From Fibrobacter sp. UWR2 (GTDB taxonomy: Bacteria > Fibrobacterota > Fibrobacteria > Fibrobacterales > Fibrobacteraceae), in contig NZ_MWQE01000007.1 in assembly GCF_002210285.1 (NCBI RefSeq), positions 62,001 through 126,000 of the forward strand: 64,000 nt of DNA, written 5' to 3'. The translations under genes were made by a program, and so were the position numbers. The notes below the pieces were generated by a model. That model worked only from the letters and a program-made list of their open reading frames with translations, ran no database searches and had not been told where the DNA came from. Shown here one piece after another: positions 1 to 7,435 of the stretch; within the stretch, counting starts at the first letter, position 1; every line of letters starts with the position of its first letter.

Positions 1-135
1 AGTGTCCAGCGCAGATACTTCTACCAGCGAATCCTGCCCGGCAGGTGCCACCGGCACGGAATCCGGAGCCGCATCTTGCGCAAACGCAGGCAAAACGGCA
101 AAAAGAAGGATTACAGAAAAAAGGAGTCTCCGCAT
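1..135 (-). CDS. N-terminus of a secreted protein (cut by window edge)
   Basis: Only the first 45 codons are present, reading leftward off the window. The N-terminus is a typical signal peptide: MRR, a hydrophobic stretch LLFSVILLFAVLPAFA, and a likely signal peptidase I site AFA|QD. The start of the mature protein is Ala/Pro/Asp-rich. The remainder is outside the window, so the function cannot be named. The ATG lies 7 bases after a TAAATT hexamer and lacks a Shine-Dalgarno sequence, as for several other genes here. The frame is open to the edge. Confidence 0.7.
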   Translation of the reverse strand, partial: MRRLLFSVILLFAVLPAFAQDAAPDSVPVAPAGQDSLVEVSALDT

Positions 136-443
136 ATACACGAATTTACATTTTTATCGTACCCCTGCGGAATCCTACGTCACAAGCCTGTGAGGAATTT
201 CAACAAATTGACCCTATTTCTTCTCTATATCCAATTTAATCCCCAGCGGAGATATTTTGTTTTTCGGCATCAAACAAAAGCCAGCACCCCAAAATCCAAA
301 GTTTTACAACTTTCTCGGCAAACCGATTCCATATGCTACGAAGTGTAGTATAAAATTGGACAAAATTTAAAAAATCGTAAAAAAATTTCGTTTTTAGCGA
401 AAATTCATTGATTTTGTAGCACACACGGTTTATATTTACGAAT
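136..443. other. divergent intergenic region, AT-rich
   Basis: 308 bases separate the divergent genes starting at 135 (-) and 444 (+). The region is AT-rich. It holds the promoter for the 444 gene (408-436) and, just upstream of it, a short inverted repeat TTTCG-N7-CGAAA at about 386-402 that could be an operator. No convincing ORF, tRNA or terminator is visible. Confidence 0.5.
408..436 (+). promoter_or_regulatory. sigma-70-like promoter, predicted leaderless start
   Basis: TTGATT at 408-413 and TATATT at 431-436 are separated by exactly 17 bases. The ATG of the next gene is at 444, which is where transcription should begin. No Shine-Dalgarno sequence fits between them, so a leaderless transcript is inferred. 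Confidence 0.6.
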
Positions 444-1274
444 ATGAAATCCATATTCGAATTCTACGACTACAGGCTCTACATGCGAGCATTCTACGAA
501 GAACGCAAGCGTACTTCAGCCTTCTCGTGGAGGCAATTCTCGAAACTCGCCGGTTTCTCTTCGCCAAACTACATGAAGGTCGTGTGCGACGGCAAAAGCC
601 GCCTAAGCAAGGCGGGAACCGAGGCAGTCGCAAACGCGATGGGCCTTATAGAACACGAAAAAATCTATTTTCAGAAACTCGTCGAGTTGGACGAAGCCAA
701 GAACGAATCAAGAAAAAAACAAGTTCTACAAGAGATTCGTGAAATGGCGAAAGAATACAAAATCAAAATGCTCGACGGCGACGCATTCATGTATTTCGAA
801 TCGTGGCTAAATCCAGTTGTTCGCGAAATAGCCGCGCTGAACCCAGGCGCTAAACCACTCGCCCTATCCAAGCTCTGCATTCCTGAAACGAACGCAACCG
901 AAATCAGGCGTTCCATAGATTTCCTGCTTTCCGCAGGTCTCCTGAAAAAGACAAGCAAAAACCATTACAGGCAAACGGAAAAGGTTGTTTCCGGCTCATC
1001 CGAAATCATGCCACTCGCACTTCGTTCCATGCACCGGCAAATGGCCGACCTGGCATGCAAATCCATCGATACCGTCCCAGTCTCCAAGCGCTATTTTTCT
1101 GGCCTAACGGCAACACTCTCCCAAGCGGAATACGACCAGATTGTAGAGGAACTGGAAAATTTCAGGCAAAGAATCGTCCGAATCGCAAGTGGAACTAAGA
1201 ACGGCAAAAAGGTCTACCGTCTCAACTTGCAGTTTTTCCCGTTGACAAAATCAAAGGAGGAAATTTATGAATAA
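444..1274 (+). CDS. TIGR02147/DUF4423 family protein (first copy)
   Basis: This 276-aa protein belongs to the TIGR02147 paralogous family described from Fibrobacter. The N-terminal 70 residues carry the family's opening pattern: FEFYDYRLYMRAFYEERK, then FSWRQFSKLAGFSSPNYM, then GKSRLS. The second part reads like a winged or Cro-type helix-turn-helix. The C-terminal part (about residues 100-276) is DUF4423-like and ends in the family motif LNLQFFPLTK. No signal peptide or membrane segment is seen, so it should be cytoplasmic. It overlaps the downstream lipoprotein gene by 8 bases, so the two are translationally coupled. A DNA-binding regulator is the likeliest role; this is inference from family architecture, not known function. 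Confidence 0.85.
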   Translation: MKSIFEFYDYRLYMRAFYEERKRTSAFSWRQFSKLAGFSSPNYMKVVCDGKSRLSKAGTEAVANAMGLIEHEKIYFQKLVELDEAKNESRKKQVLQEIREMAKEYKIKMLDGDAFMYFESWLNPVVREIAALNPGAKPLALSKLCIPETNATEIRRSIDFLLSAGLLKKTSKNHYRQTEKVVSGSSEIMPLALRSMHRQMADLACKSIDTVPVSKRYFSGLTATLSQAEYDQIVEELENFRQRIVRIASGTKNGKKVYRLNLQFFPLTKSKEEIYE

Positions 1275-1968
1275 ACCGCTTTTCGTTTTCGCGGGATTAT
1301 TCCTGGCCCTACTTATGGCTTGCTCCGATACGGATTCCGGCAAAGCGGCTGGCGTGACGACCGAGCCGAATTCTTCGGCATGGCGAGATGTCCGCGACAG
1401 CGTTCTGGACGCACTCGCTGGAAAGCCAGGATACAATCAAGGAACAGCAGACACCGTCCCCACGACGTCTTCTTCAAAGGCTGATTACATGTTCACGACA
1501 GAGAAGACTCCCTACACCACAGCCCCAGATACCCGTTGCTATATCAACCTGTACAAGAGCAATCCCGAAAAGGAAATCGGGGTACAGATGCTCGGCGGCG
1601 ACAAGAAGGGTTCCTATTTCCTGACCAGCCTTGTCATGCCCGATGAAGGTATTCTATTGCAACTCATTTCCGTCGCCTATTTCGTAGGCTTGGCCCAATG
1701 CCAAGAAGATCTCGCCCTATTCCAGGAAGAATGCCTGCAAAACGACGGTATATTCCGGGACTTCGGAGACAACTGCATCAGGGGAAAGCAGGATGCCGCC
1801 TGTGCATTGCCGTGGCTGCCCGAGACCGACTGGTCACAGACCCTCGAAACCGAAGCAAAGAGATACGAGCTCTATTGCAATAGCACATTCGAGCCCGAGG
1901 AACCCGAATGCACGGTCATTTGCAAATTTGACGGGGAATCGCTCTGCGATACGACCTGCCCGGAATAA
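1267..1968 (+). CDS. hypothetical lipoprotein paired with TIGR02147 gene
   Basis: This 233-aa protein starts with a lipoprotein signal (MNKPLFVFAGLFLALLMAC, lipobox LMAC, Cys19) followed by an Asp/Ser-rich tether. The rest has no family I recognise. The C-terminal 90 residues are rich in Cys (about ten, including CTVICKFDG and CDTTC), suggesting a disulfide-bonded envelope domain. Its start overlaps the stop of the TIGR02147 gene, and a GGAGG sequence sits just before the ATG inside that gene. The other TIGR02147 gene in this window has the same arrangement with an unrelated lipoprotein. Confidence 0.75.
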   Translation: MNKPLFVFAGLFLALLMACSDTDSGKAAGVTTEPNSSAWRDVRDSVLDALAGKPGYNQGTADTVPTTSSSKADYMFTTEKTPYTTAPDTRCYINLYKSNPEKEIGVQMLGGDKKGSYFLTSLVMPDEGILLQLISVAYFVGLAQCQEDLALFQEECLQNDGIFRDFGDNCIRGKQDAACALPWLPETDWSQTLETEAKRYELYCNSTFEPEEPECTVICKFDGESLCDTTCPE

Positions 1969-1970
1969 AA

Positions 1971-2612
1971 CTATTTCTTCTTATACCTGAGGTACAGTCC
2001 CTCTATTTCAGAACGGAAGGCCCTGAATAGCGTAAGGCCCTCGAGGGCATCGGCAAAATATTCCACCTCGATACTTGCGGGCGACTCGACGTCCGCATTT
2101 TCCATATCCGAAGTCATCTGTATATAATTCGTCGGGTCGGCCACGACGACTACGAGCATGGTCCAGTCCGATTCCGCCGGCTTCGAGAATTCCGCAACGA
2201 AATCGAGGACAAGCTTTCCCTTCACAAGCGACGCCTCGAATCCACTGATGCGCCGAACCTTCAAGAAGGCCGAACCGGCCTGCACGTAATTGTAGTAGTT
2301 ATTCTTTTCGAGCGGCCCGAGAATTGCAGATTCAAGCCCCCTGCCCTCTTCTCGCGATAACTTGCCATCATCATTCTTATCGACAGAAGCCACCATTCCG
2401 GCGCTATAAATTTCGTCGAACACCCAGTGGTTGCGAATTCCGCTGAATCCGGCCTGGTCGTAAACGATTTTTATCGACACGTCGGCAAAGACATGCGGGT
2501 GTGCCTCCGCAAAAGTCGCAAAGCCCAAACAAAAAAGCGCCGCCGCAAGGCAGCGCCTAAAACAAAGTGCGCTAGAACGCAAAGACAACTCCCGCCACCA
2601 GGAGGCCCGCAC
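1971..2612 (-). CDS. DUF1007 family periplasmic protein
   Basis: This 213-aa protein matches the DUF1007 pattern. A signal peptide ends in FAEA, and the mature protein begins HPHVFADVSI, the His-rich start typical of the family. Around residue 80 is a textbook EF-hand-like loop, DKNDDGKLSREE, with Asp/Asn/Asp/Gly/Glu at the calcium-ligand positions. DUF1007 proteins often accompany metal (Ni/Co/Zn) transport genes, but no such transporter is adjacent here, so a metal-related role is only family-based inference. The gene overlaps the end of the upstream PEGA-domain gene by 41 bases in another frame. An internal start cannot be excluded, since the first about 20 residues are poorly signal-like. 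Confidence 0.75.
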   Translation of the reverse strand: MRASWWRELSLRSSALCFRRCLAAALFCLGFATFAEAHPHVFADVSIKIVYDQAGFSGIRNHWVFDEIYSAGMVASVDKNDDGKLSREEGRGLESAILGPLEKNNYYNYVQAGSAFLKVRRISGFEASLVKGKLVLDFVAEFSKPAESDWTMLVVVVADPTNYIQMTSDMENADVESPASIEVEYFADALEGLTLFRAFRSEIEGLYLRYKKK

Positions 2613-4071
2613 CTATGGCGCCAAGGCCAATGCTTATCGCCGCCTTCGTATCGCCCTGGTTATTCAGGTCGTGATTGTCCTTGATCAGTCGCTGCGCCTT
2701 TTCGCTATCGAACACGGAACGGCTGTATTCGTGCTTCTTATCGGCAGCATCGCTCCAGTTGCGTTCGGCCAGGTACCACAACACACCGCCAGCCAAAATC
2801 GGAGCGATAGAACTGAACAGCAACACCTTGCCCACACGGCGGTCACGGCGTTTCTGGTTAAACTCCCTCTGCCCCTGGATATACTCGACATCGTCGACAG
2901 ACTGAAGTTCGACATTGATGAAGTTCGGCATGAACGCCTTGACCTCGGTCGTAATCGAGGTATCGCGATAGCCCACCTTGCGGAAGAATATCTGCAGTTC
3001 CGGTTGCGGCTTAACCTCGTTCACCACGACGTCGGTTTCGTAGTCGGGCATATGGTTCACCGAGGGTTCCTGGCCAATATAGACTTCGACCGCTTCGGGA
3101 TTCGTATTGAGGGTAAGCCTCGTCGAGGGGCGTTCCACCGCAATTTCCACCTTGTTCAGACTGTCGGCATTGATCTTGACCGTTGCAGAGCCCCACCATT
3201 CCACATCGCGCAGGACCTTCATCACGGAGATGTTGTACTTGCCCGGCTTGATGTTCTTGATGGTATCGGGCGCCACCTGGTGGAGCGGAATACCGTTCAC
3301 GAACAGCGAGCACGCTTCCGGATTCGAGACGACAAGCAGGTTCGCCTTTCCCGGCGGGTAGAGTTCAATCTGCTCTTCCTCTTCCTTGATAACCGGCACC
3401 ACGTAATTCGAGAGCGAAAGGTCAATCATCACCTTGTCCTCGAGGTTGTACAGGCGTTTCAAATCGAGGCGGAAAATCTTGATGTAGGGATTTTCGACGA
3501 CATTAGCAAGGCTGTCCTGGATTTCACGTTCGCGGATCTCGGCCTCGACCTTCGCAATTTCTTCCATCTTCAGGCGCTTTTCTTCTTTTTCCAGAGCGGC
3601 CTCGAGGTCGTCCTCGGCATCGGCGGCAATTTCGGCAGCCTTCGCAGCCTCGGCGGCAGCGGCAGAATCGGCAGCACTCGCCGAATCAGACTTTGCGGCA
3701 AGGGAATCCTTCACTGCATCCGTCATGATGACATCGGCAGGCTTCTTTTCTTCCACCTTGTCGTCATCTTCAAATTCATCTTCTTCCTCGACCTTCTGCC
3801 CGTTACTTTCTTGCAGGGCGGCAGCCTCCGCCTCGTTCAAGCGTTCGAAAAGCTTCTGTGTCGATTCATCCACAGCGCGCAGGTAGACGGTATCTTTCTC
3901 GATTTTCACGAAAATAGCTTCTTGCTCCACGGAATCCCCGATAACCCAGTAGCGCACGGGAACTTCACGGGTCGTGGCCGTATCGGCCGGACTAGCAACC
4001 GCAGGCTTGGCCTCCTGCGCAAACGCAAAAGGCACAACAAAAAACACGAAAGGAATTAATCGCTTCAACAT
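2572..4071 (-). CDS. PEGA-domain secreted/membrane protein
   Basis: This 499-aa protein has a signal peptide (MLKRLIPFVFFVVPFAFA|QE) and a long acidic Ala/Glu/Lys-rich region (about residues 70-190, probably coiled coil). Two PEGA-like beta domains follow (about 250-390), recognisable by ANLLVVSNPEACSLFVNG and LTLNTNPEAVEVYIG. Hydrophobic segments lie near 420-440 and at the C-terminus (about 478-498). PEGA domains are common in surface and envelope proteins of unknown binding specificity. The gene is upstream of and overlaps the DUF1007 gene, so the two are probably co-transcribed. The exact role is unknown. Confidence 0.7.
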   Translation of the reverse strand: MLKRLIPFVFFVVPFAFAQEAKPAVASPADTATTREVPVRYWVIGDSVEQEAIFVKIEKDTVYLRAVDESTQKLFERLNEAEAAALQESNGQKVEEEDEFEDDDKVEEKKPADVIMTDAVKDSLAAKSDSASAADSAAAAEAAKAAEIAADAEDDLEAALEKEEKRLKMEEIAKVEAEIREREIQDSLANVVENPYIKIFRLDLKRLYNLEDKVMIDLSLSNYVVPVIKEEEEQIELYPPGKANLLVVSNPEACSLFVNGIPLHQVAPDTIKNIKPGKYNISVMKVLRDVEWWGSATVKINADSLNKVEIAVERPSTRLTLNTNPEAVEVYIGQEPSVNHMPDYETDVVVNEVKPQPELQIFFRKVGYRDTSITTEVKAFMPNFINVELQSVDDVEYIQGQREFNQKRRDRRVGKVLLFSSIAPILAGGVLWYLAERNWSDAADKKHEYSRSVFDSEKAQRLIKDNHDLNNQGDTKAAISIGLGAIGAGLLVAGVVFAF

Positions 4072-4105
4072 GCTATAAAGATATATAAAAATCGAGGAAA
4101 AAGGA

Positions 4106-4864
4106 CTACCCCTTCACTAGGCGGGCGCAGTAAATCGGGCCACGGCCAGCGGCGCGGTCGGGCAAAATATGCACACCGCATTCGGTGCGGTCAGCCCCCG
4201 CAGGGATCTGGGCAATCTCGTCGAGGCGCATCGCGGGGCGTTTCTTGAGGATTTTCTTCACCACGTCGTCGTTTTCCATAGGCGAAAGTGCGCACGTGCT
4301 GTACACGAGGGTACCGCCCGGGGCAAGGGCGTCCACTGCCGAAGCAAGGAGCGAGCCCTGCTCCACCGCAAGGCGCTTGACGCGCTTCACCGACCACACC
4401 TTGAGATGCTCGGGAGCGTTGAGCACGTGCCTGTCCGAGGAGCACGGAGCATCCAGAAGGATCCTGTCGTAGCTTTCCTTCTTGTGCATGCCGAACTTCA
4501 CGCCATCGTAGCCGGTCACGGAGACGACGGAGCGCCACTGTTCGGGCAGGGAGTTCTCGAGCACATGCGAAAGGCGGAGACGCCTGTCCGGAGAGCGGTC
4601 ATTGCTCTGCAGAGATCCCTCCCCCTTCAGGCCGGAGGCAAGAACCAGGGACTTCCCACCGGGAGCGGCGCACATGTCCAGCACACGGTCCCCCGGTTCA
4701 ACCCCGAGCGTTTTCGCCGCAAAGACTGACGCCTCGTCCAGGTAATACGGTTCCAGCCCATCGCCAAACCGCAGTTCCGTAGCACAGCCCTCACCCTTCA
4801 GGGCTTCGAGCAGGGCCGGCCAGCGTTCGCCAAACAAGTTCGAGAAGTAGTCAAAAAATTCCAC
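4106..4864 (-). CDS. RsmB/NOP2/Sun-type RNA (cytosine-5) methyltransferase
   Basis: This 252-aa SAM-dependent methyltransferase has the NSUN signature set. Motif I is LDMCAAPGGKS, motif IV is DAPCSS (one catalytic Cys) and motif VI is YSTCALSP (the second Cys). The enzyme methylates C5 of cytosine in RNA. It is much shorter than RsmB (about 430 aa) or RsmF because it lacks the N-terminal NusB-like or C-terminal PUA domains. In size it resembles the compact NSUN3/NSUN4-like bacterial homologues. The RNA target (16S rRNA or tRNA) cannot be assigned from sequence. Confidence 0.85.
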   Translation of the reverse strand: MEFFDYFSNLFGERWPALLEALKGEGCATELRFGDGLEPYYLDEASVFAAKTLGVEPGDRVLDMCAAPGGKSLVLASGLKGEGSLQSNDRSPDRRLRLSHVLENSLPEQWRSVVSVTGYDGVKFGMHKKESYDRILLDAPCSSDRHVLNAPEHLKVWSVKRVKRLAVEQGSLLASAVDALAPGGTLVYSTCALSPMENDDVVKKILKKRPAMRLDEIAQIPAGADRTECGVHILPDRAAGRGPIYCARLVKG

Positions 4865-4874
4865 GGCAACAAGA

Positions 4875-4904
4875 TAAAAAAATCCCCTGCCGAATGACAG
4901 GGGT
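4875..4904 (-). terminator. intrinsic terminator of tRNA-Gln
   Basis: On the minus strand a CCCCTG/CAGGGG stem (4884-4889 with 4898-4903) is followed by a run of T (complement of A at 4875-4882). It starts 4 bases after the tRNA end. Confidence 0.8.
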
Positions 4905-4907
4905 TCG

Positions 4908-4978
4908 TTGAGCTACCAGGATTCGAACCTAGACAAACAGAGTCAGAATCTGTTGTGCTACCGTTACACCATAGCTCA
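4908..4978 (-). tRNA. tRNA-Gln (anticodon CTG)
   Basis: A 71-base cloverleaf reads on the minus strand. The acceptor stem TGAGCTA pairs with TAGCTCA and is followed by discriminator A. The D arm is GGTGTAACGGTAGCAC, the anticodon stem is AACAGA/TCTGTT around loop TTCTGAC (anticodon CTG), and the T arm contains GGTTCGAATCC. The weak U1-A72 pair is a known glutamine identity feature. CCA is not encoded. It has its own promoter and terminator. Confidence 0.95.
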
Positions 4979-4989
4979 GTGTGGGCACA

Positions 4990-5018
4990 ACTTTAGAAAA
5001 TATTCCTCAGTTGTGCAA
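4990..5018 (-). promoter_or_regulatory. promoter of tRNA-Gln
   Basis: On the minus strand TTGCAC (5018-5013) and TAAAGT (4995-4990) are separated by exactly 17 bases, about 12 bases before the tRNA 5' end. An 8-bp inverted repeat, GCACAACT (minus strand, 5016-5009) with AGTTGTGC (4992-4985), overlaps the -35 and -10 elements. Confidence 0.7.
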
Positions 5019-5031
5019 GGGGTATTTCCAA

Positions 5032-6417
5032 TTATTTTACAGATTTCGGCAGTGTAGGCGGGGTGTAGGTCATGCCCTGCCATTCGAGGTCGTCACCCTT
5101 CGGCAGGTTCACGAACGTACTCACCACGTACTCCTCGACAGGGGTTTCCACCTCCTGCAGGGTCGAAATCACCTTCGAATCGCCGGAATAGAGCAGGAGT
5201 TCCTGTTCGCCCGACGGCATCTCATTGATTTTCAAAGAGTTGCATGTCACCGTCCGTACGAAATGCGCCGTACCCTTCGCTCCAACTACAACGCTGTTCA
5301 CCATGCAGTTGCTCGACTGCGTCGAATCAAGCGGATCGATGACCAGCGCGATGGTGCTGATGAGCCCCGACGAGGATTCCAGTTCCACCAGGCCAACGTC
5401 CAGCGTATCCTCCAAGTTCTCGACTTCCGAAACCTTCACGTAACGGCTGAGTCCCATCTTTATATTCTTGCCTTCTTCGGCACGGAATTCCACTCGGAAA
5501 CTGTCAAAGGGAACTTCGGCCGGAACCGGCAGCCACCAGCGACCGCTACTGTCGGTCTTAGTCTGGGCCACGAACTCGGAGGAATCCCCGGAGAAGCCAA
5601 ACCCGAAGATATCGGTAATCGCCATGACCTCGACACCGGCACATTTCTTGACCGCATCGCAATCCACTTGGCCTGAAATCCGGGCAAGACTTCCGACATC
5701 CTTCATCAGGGTATCTACGTCGGTCGTGGTGCTCCAGTAGAACGGTCCCACATCGAGCGTATCGCCCGGTTCCACCTCGGTAGAACCCATGTTCCATACG
5801 CGGTAGATAAGGCTGTCGGCGACGCCGGAATCCTGCAGCTTGGCCACCATCTGCGGGTCACCCGGGCAGAATCCGAACCACCAGGAGCCGGCAGGAATGA
5901 GCATGGAGAAGGAATCCTTCGCGAACACGTTCTGCACGAACGGCATACCCGGCATGTACACCAGGAAGTGAGAGCCGACCTCGACCGCAGGCTCGGACTC
6001 ACGGTCATAGTAGAGCACGCTCTCGAAACGAGCCGCCTTCTCGAGCTTGATGGTATCCAGGTCCTTGGAATCGTGTTGGACACGCGGCAGGTAGGAGATT
6101 TCCTCGGCATCCTCGTCGATAACCGCAAGCTGGAACGTATCGGCAATCGCGGAATCGAACGCGAACACACCCGCGGTATCCGTCTTCACCTCGACAAACT
6201 CAGGAACGACGGACATGTCCTTCGAGGAATAGACCTTCGACATGCGGACCGCGGCAGCGGTAGCGAACGTTCCGTCGGAACGCTTCACCGTACCCGTCAC
6301 AGAGGCCGTCATCATATTTTCAGTATCGGTCGCCGTTCCCGAAAGTTTTTCACTATCGGAACACGCAGCGTAGAAAAGGGCGCTAAGAGCAAGAGCCATG
6401 GTCAAAGAGTATTTCAT
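5032..6417 (-). CDS. lipoprotein with carboxypeptidase-like regulatory (Ig-fold) modules
   Basis: This 461-aa lipoprotein (MKYSLTMALALSALFYAAC, lipobox YAAC) contains at least two beta-sandwich modules of the carboxypeptidase-regulatory type. The first is near residues 40-120 (SVTGTVKRSDGTFATAAAV ... DTAGVFAFD). The second is near 240-340 (ARISGQVDCDAVKKCAGVEV ... DSSGRWWLP). These modules are usually structural or binding elements on cell-surface proteins. The start overlaps the stop of the upstream TIGR02147 gene by four bases (ATGA), so the two are translationally coupled. It shows no similarity to the lipoprotein paired with the first TIGR02147 gene. Confidence 0.75.
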   Translation of the reverse strand: MKYSLTMALALSALFYAACSDSEKLSGTATDTENMMTASVTGTVKRSDGTFATAAAVRMSKVYSSKDMSVVPEFVEVKTDTAGVFAFDSAIADTFQLAVIDEDAEEISYLPRVQHDSKDLDTIKLEKAARFESVLYYDRESEPAVEVGSHFLVYMPGMPFVQNVFAKDSFSMLIPAGSWWFGFCPGDPQMVAKLQDSGVADSLIYRVWNMGSTEVEPGDTLDVGPFYWSTTTDVDTLMKDVGSLARISGQVDCDAVKKCAGVEVMAITDIFGFGFSGDSSEFVAQTKTDSSGRWWLPVPAEVPFDSFRVEFRAEEGKNIKMGLSRYVKVSEVENLEDTLDVGLVELESSSGLISTIALVIDPLDSTQSSNCMVNSVVVGAKGTAHFVRTVTCNSLKINEMPSGEQELLLYSGDSKVISTLQEVETPVEEYVVSTFVNLPKGDDLEWQGMTYTPPTLPKSVK

Positions 6418-7268
6418 TTCGCGTCCTCCCCGCCCTCAACAGGCTTGGATTCCTTCTCCTTGCTGAGAGGGAAAAATTGAACGTTCAACTCACACACCAT
6501 GGTTTCACCGCTATCCGACCGAACGATATCCAGCACTTCCTTGCGGAATACGTCGATCTTATTGATGATGCGTTCAAGCCCCTCGGCAGACACGCTCATC
6601 GTAGTACAAGATACATTTCTGCGTTCGGTGCTGTAGTGGTCCAGAGCGCCTTTCGCAAGGTCAATCATCTGTTTTTGGAACTGGTGACCGAAAAGCGGGG
6701 CTATTTCGCGGCCGCTCGATATGGTCTTGTTCACGGAACGGTAGAAACCGTCTTCGGCCAGGTCGATAAGCCCGAGGTCAAGGAGCAGCTGAATAGCCTG
6801 CTTCGCCTGCGGGAGTGTAATCTTGGGGTTCAGGAACAGAGCCACTTCCTGGATGTTCTTTTCGTTGATATCGAGTACAGAAAGAGATTCGCGAACAGCG
6901 ACGTAATACCACTTACTATAGTATTCCTGCTGGTTCCGGGTGAGCGTCTTGACAGTGCGCGGGAGCAGCGCCGACATCTGGTCGAAAATCTGCTGCTTGG
7001 ACGCGGGCGTAGTCGCGTGGGTAAAATCCACCATCAGGGAGAAGTAACGGCCTTCGCGTTCGTTCAGCCCCAGTGCGGTAATAAACTTCGGGAGCATCTG
7101 CGGCGTAAGCGACTTACGACCGCGGATGAGATCGAGGTACAGTCCGGAAGACGAATACCCCGCCTTCTTCGCGAAGGATCGGTACGAGAAATAACGCTGC
7201 ACGGACTTTCTGTACTCGTAATAGTCCTGCAGGTATTTCCTGTAATTATAGTAAGCGTAGACGTTCAT
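6414..7268 (-). CDS. TIGR02147/DUF4423 family protein (second copy)
   Basis: This 284-aa protein is a paralogue of the 444-1274 product. It has the same N-terminal aromatic pattern (YYNYRKYLQDYYEYRKS), then FSYRSFAKKAGYSSSGLYLD, GRKSLTP and ALGLNEREGRYFSLMVDF, and ends with LNVQFFPLSKEKE. I chose the ATG at 7268. The frame stays open for 37 more codons upstream, but that stretch lacks family similarity and overlaps AT-rich promoter-like sequence. No signal peptide is present. It is followed, with ATGA overlap, by a lipoprotein gene, repeating the architecture at 444-1968. A transcription-regulator role is inferred from the helix-turn-helix-like N-terminus. Confidence 0.85.
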   Translation of the reverse strand: MNVYAYYNYRKYLQDYYEYRKSVQRYFSYRSFAKKAGYSSSGLYLDLIRGRKSLTPQMLPKFITALGLNEREGRYFSLMVDFTHATTPASKQQIFDQMSALLPRTVKTLTRNQQEYYSKWYYVAVRESLSVLDINEKNIQEVALFLNPKITLPQAKQAIQLLLDLGLIDLAEDGFYRSVNKTISSGREIAPLFGHQFQKQMIDLAKGALDHYSTERRNVSCTTMSVSAEGLERIINKIDVFRKEVLDIVRSDSGETMVCELNVQFFPLSKEKESKPVEGGEDAK

Positions 7269-7299
7269 TGAATATAAAAATAATTTTTTATTTTTCTGG

Positions 7300-7435
7300 G
7301 AACACCCCCTGTTTTCAAAAAATTGCACAAAATCACGAATTTCACAAGAAAACGGCAAAAAAGAACACTTGGAGAACACTTTTTGTTTTTCACCTATACC
7401 TTTCGCCTAAAAAATTGGGTATATTTGGGGAACAC
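7300..7435 (+). repeat. four direct GAACAC hexamers
   Basis: GAACAC occurs on the plus strand at 7300-7305, 7363-7368, 7374-7379 and 7430-7435. The middle pair (AGAACACTT twice) is exactly 11 bases apart, one helical turn. They lie just upstream of the minus-strand TIGR02147 gene, so they are plausible binding sites. The function is inferred. Confidence 0.45.

Noticed and set aside
2671-4059. 462-codon open frame on the plus strand antisense to the PEGA gene
   Set aside because: Exact antisense of a gene with clear signal peptide and PEGA domains; the translation is rich in His/Arg/Phe without family similarity. It is a shadow from codon bias.
7269-7379. 37-codon N-terminal extension of the second TIGR02147 protein
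   Set aside because: It has no counterpart in the first copy and lies in AT-rich promoter-like sequence with GAACAC repeats; the ATG at 7268 matches the family start.
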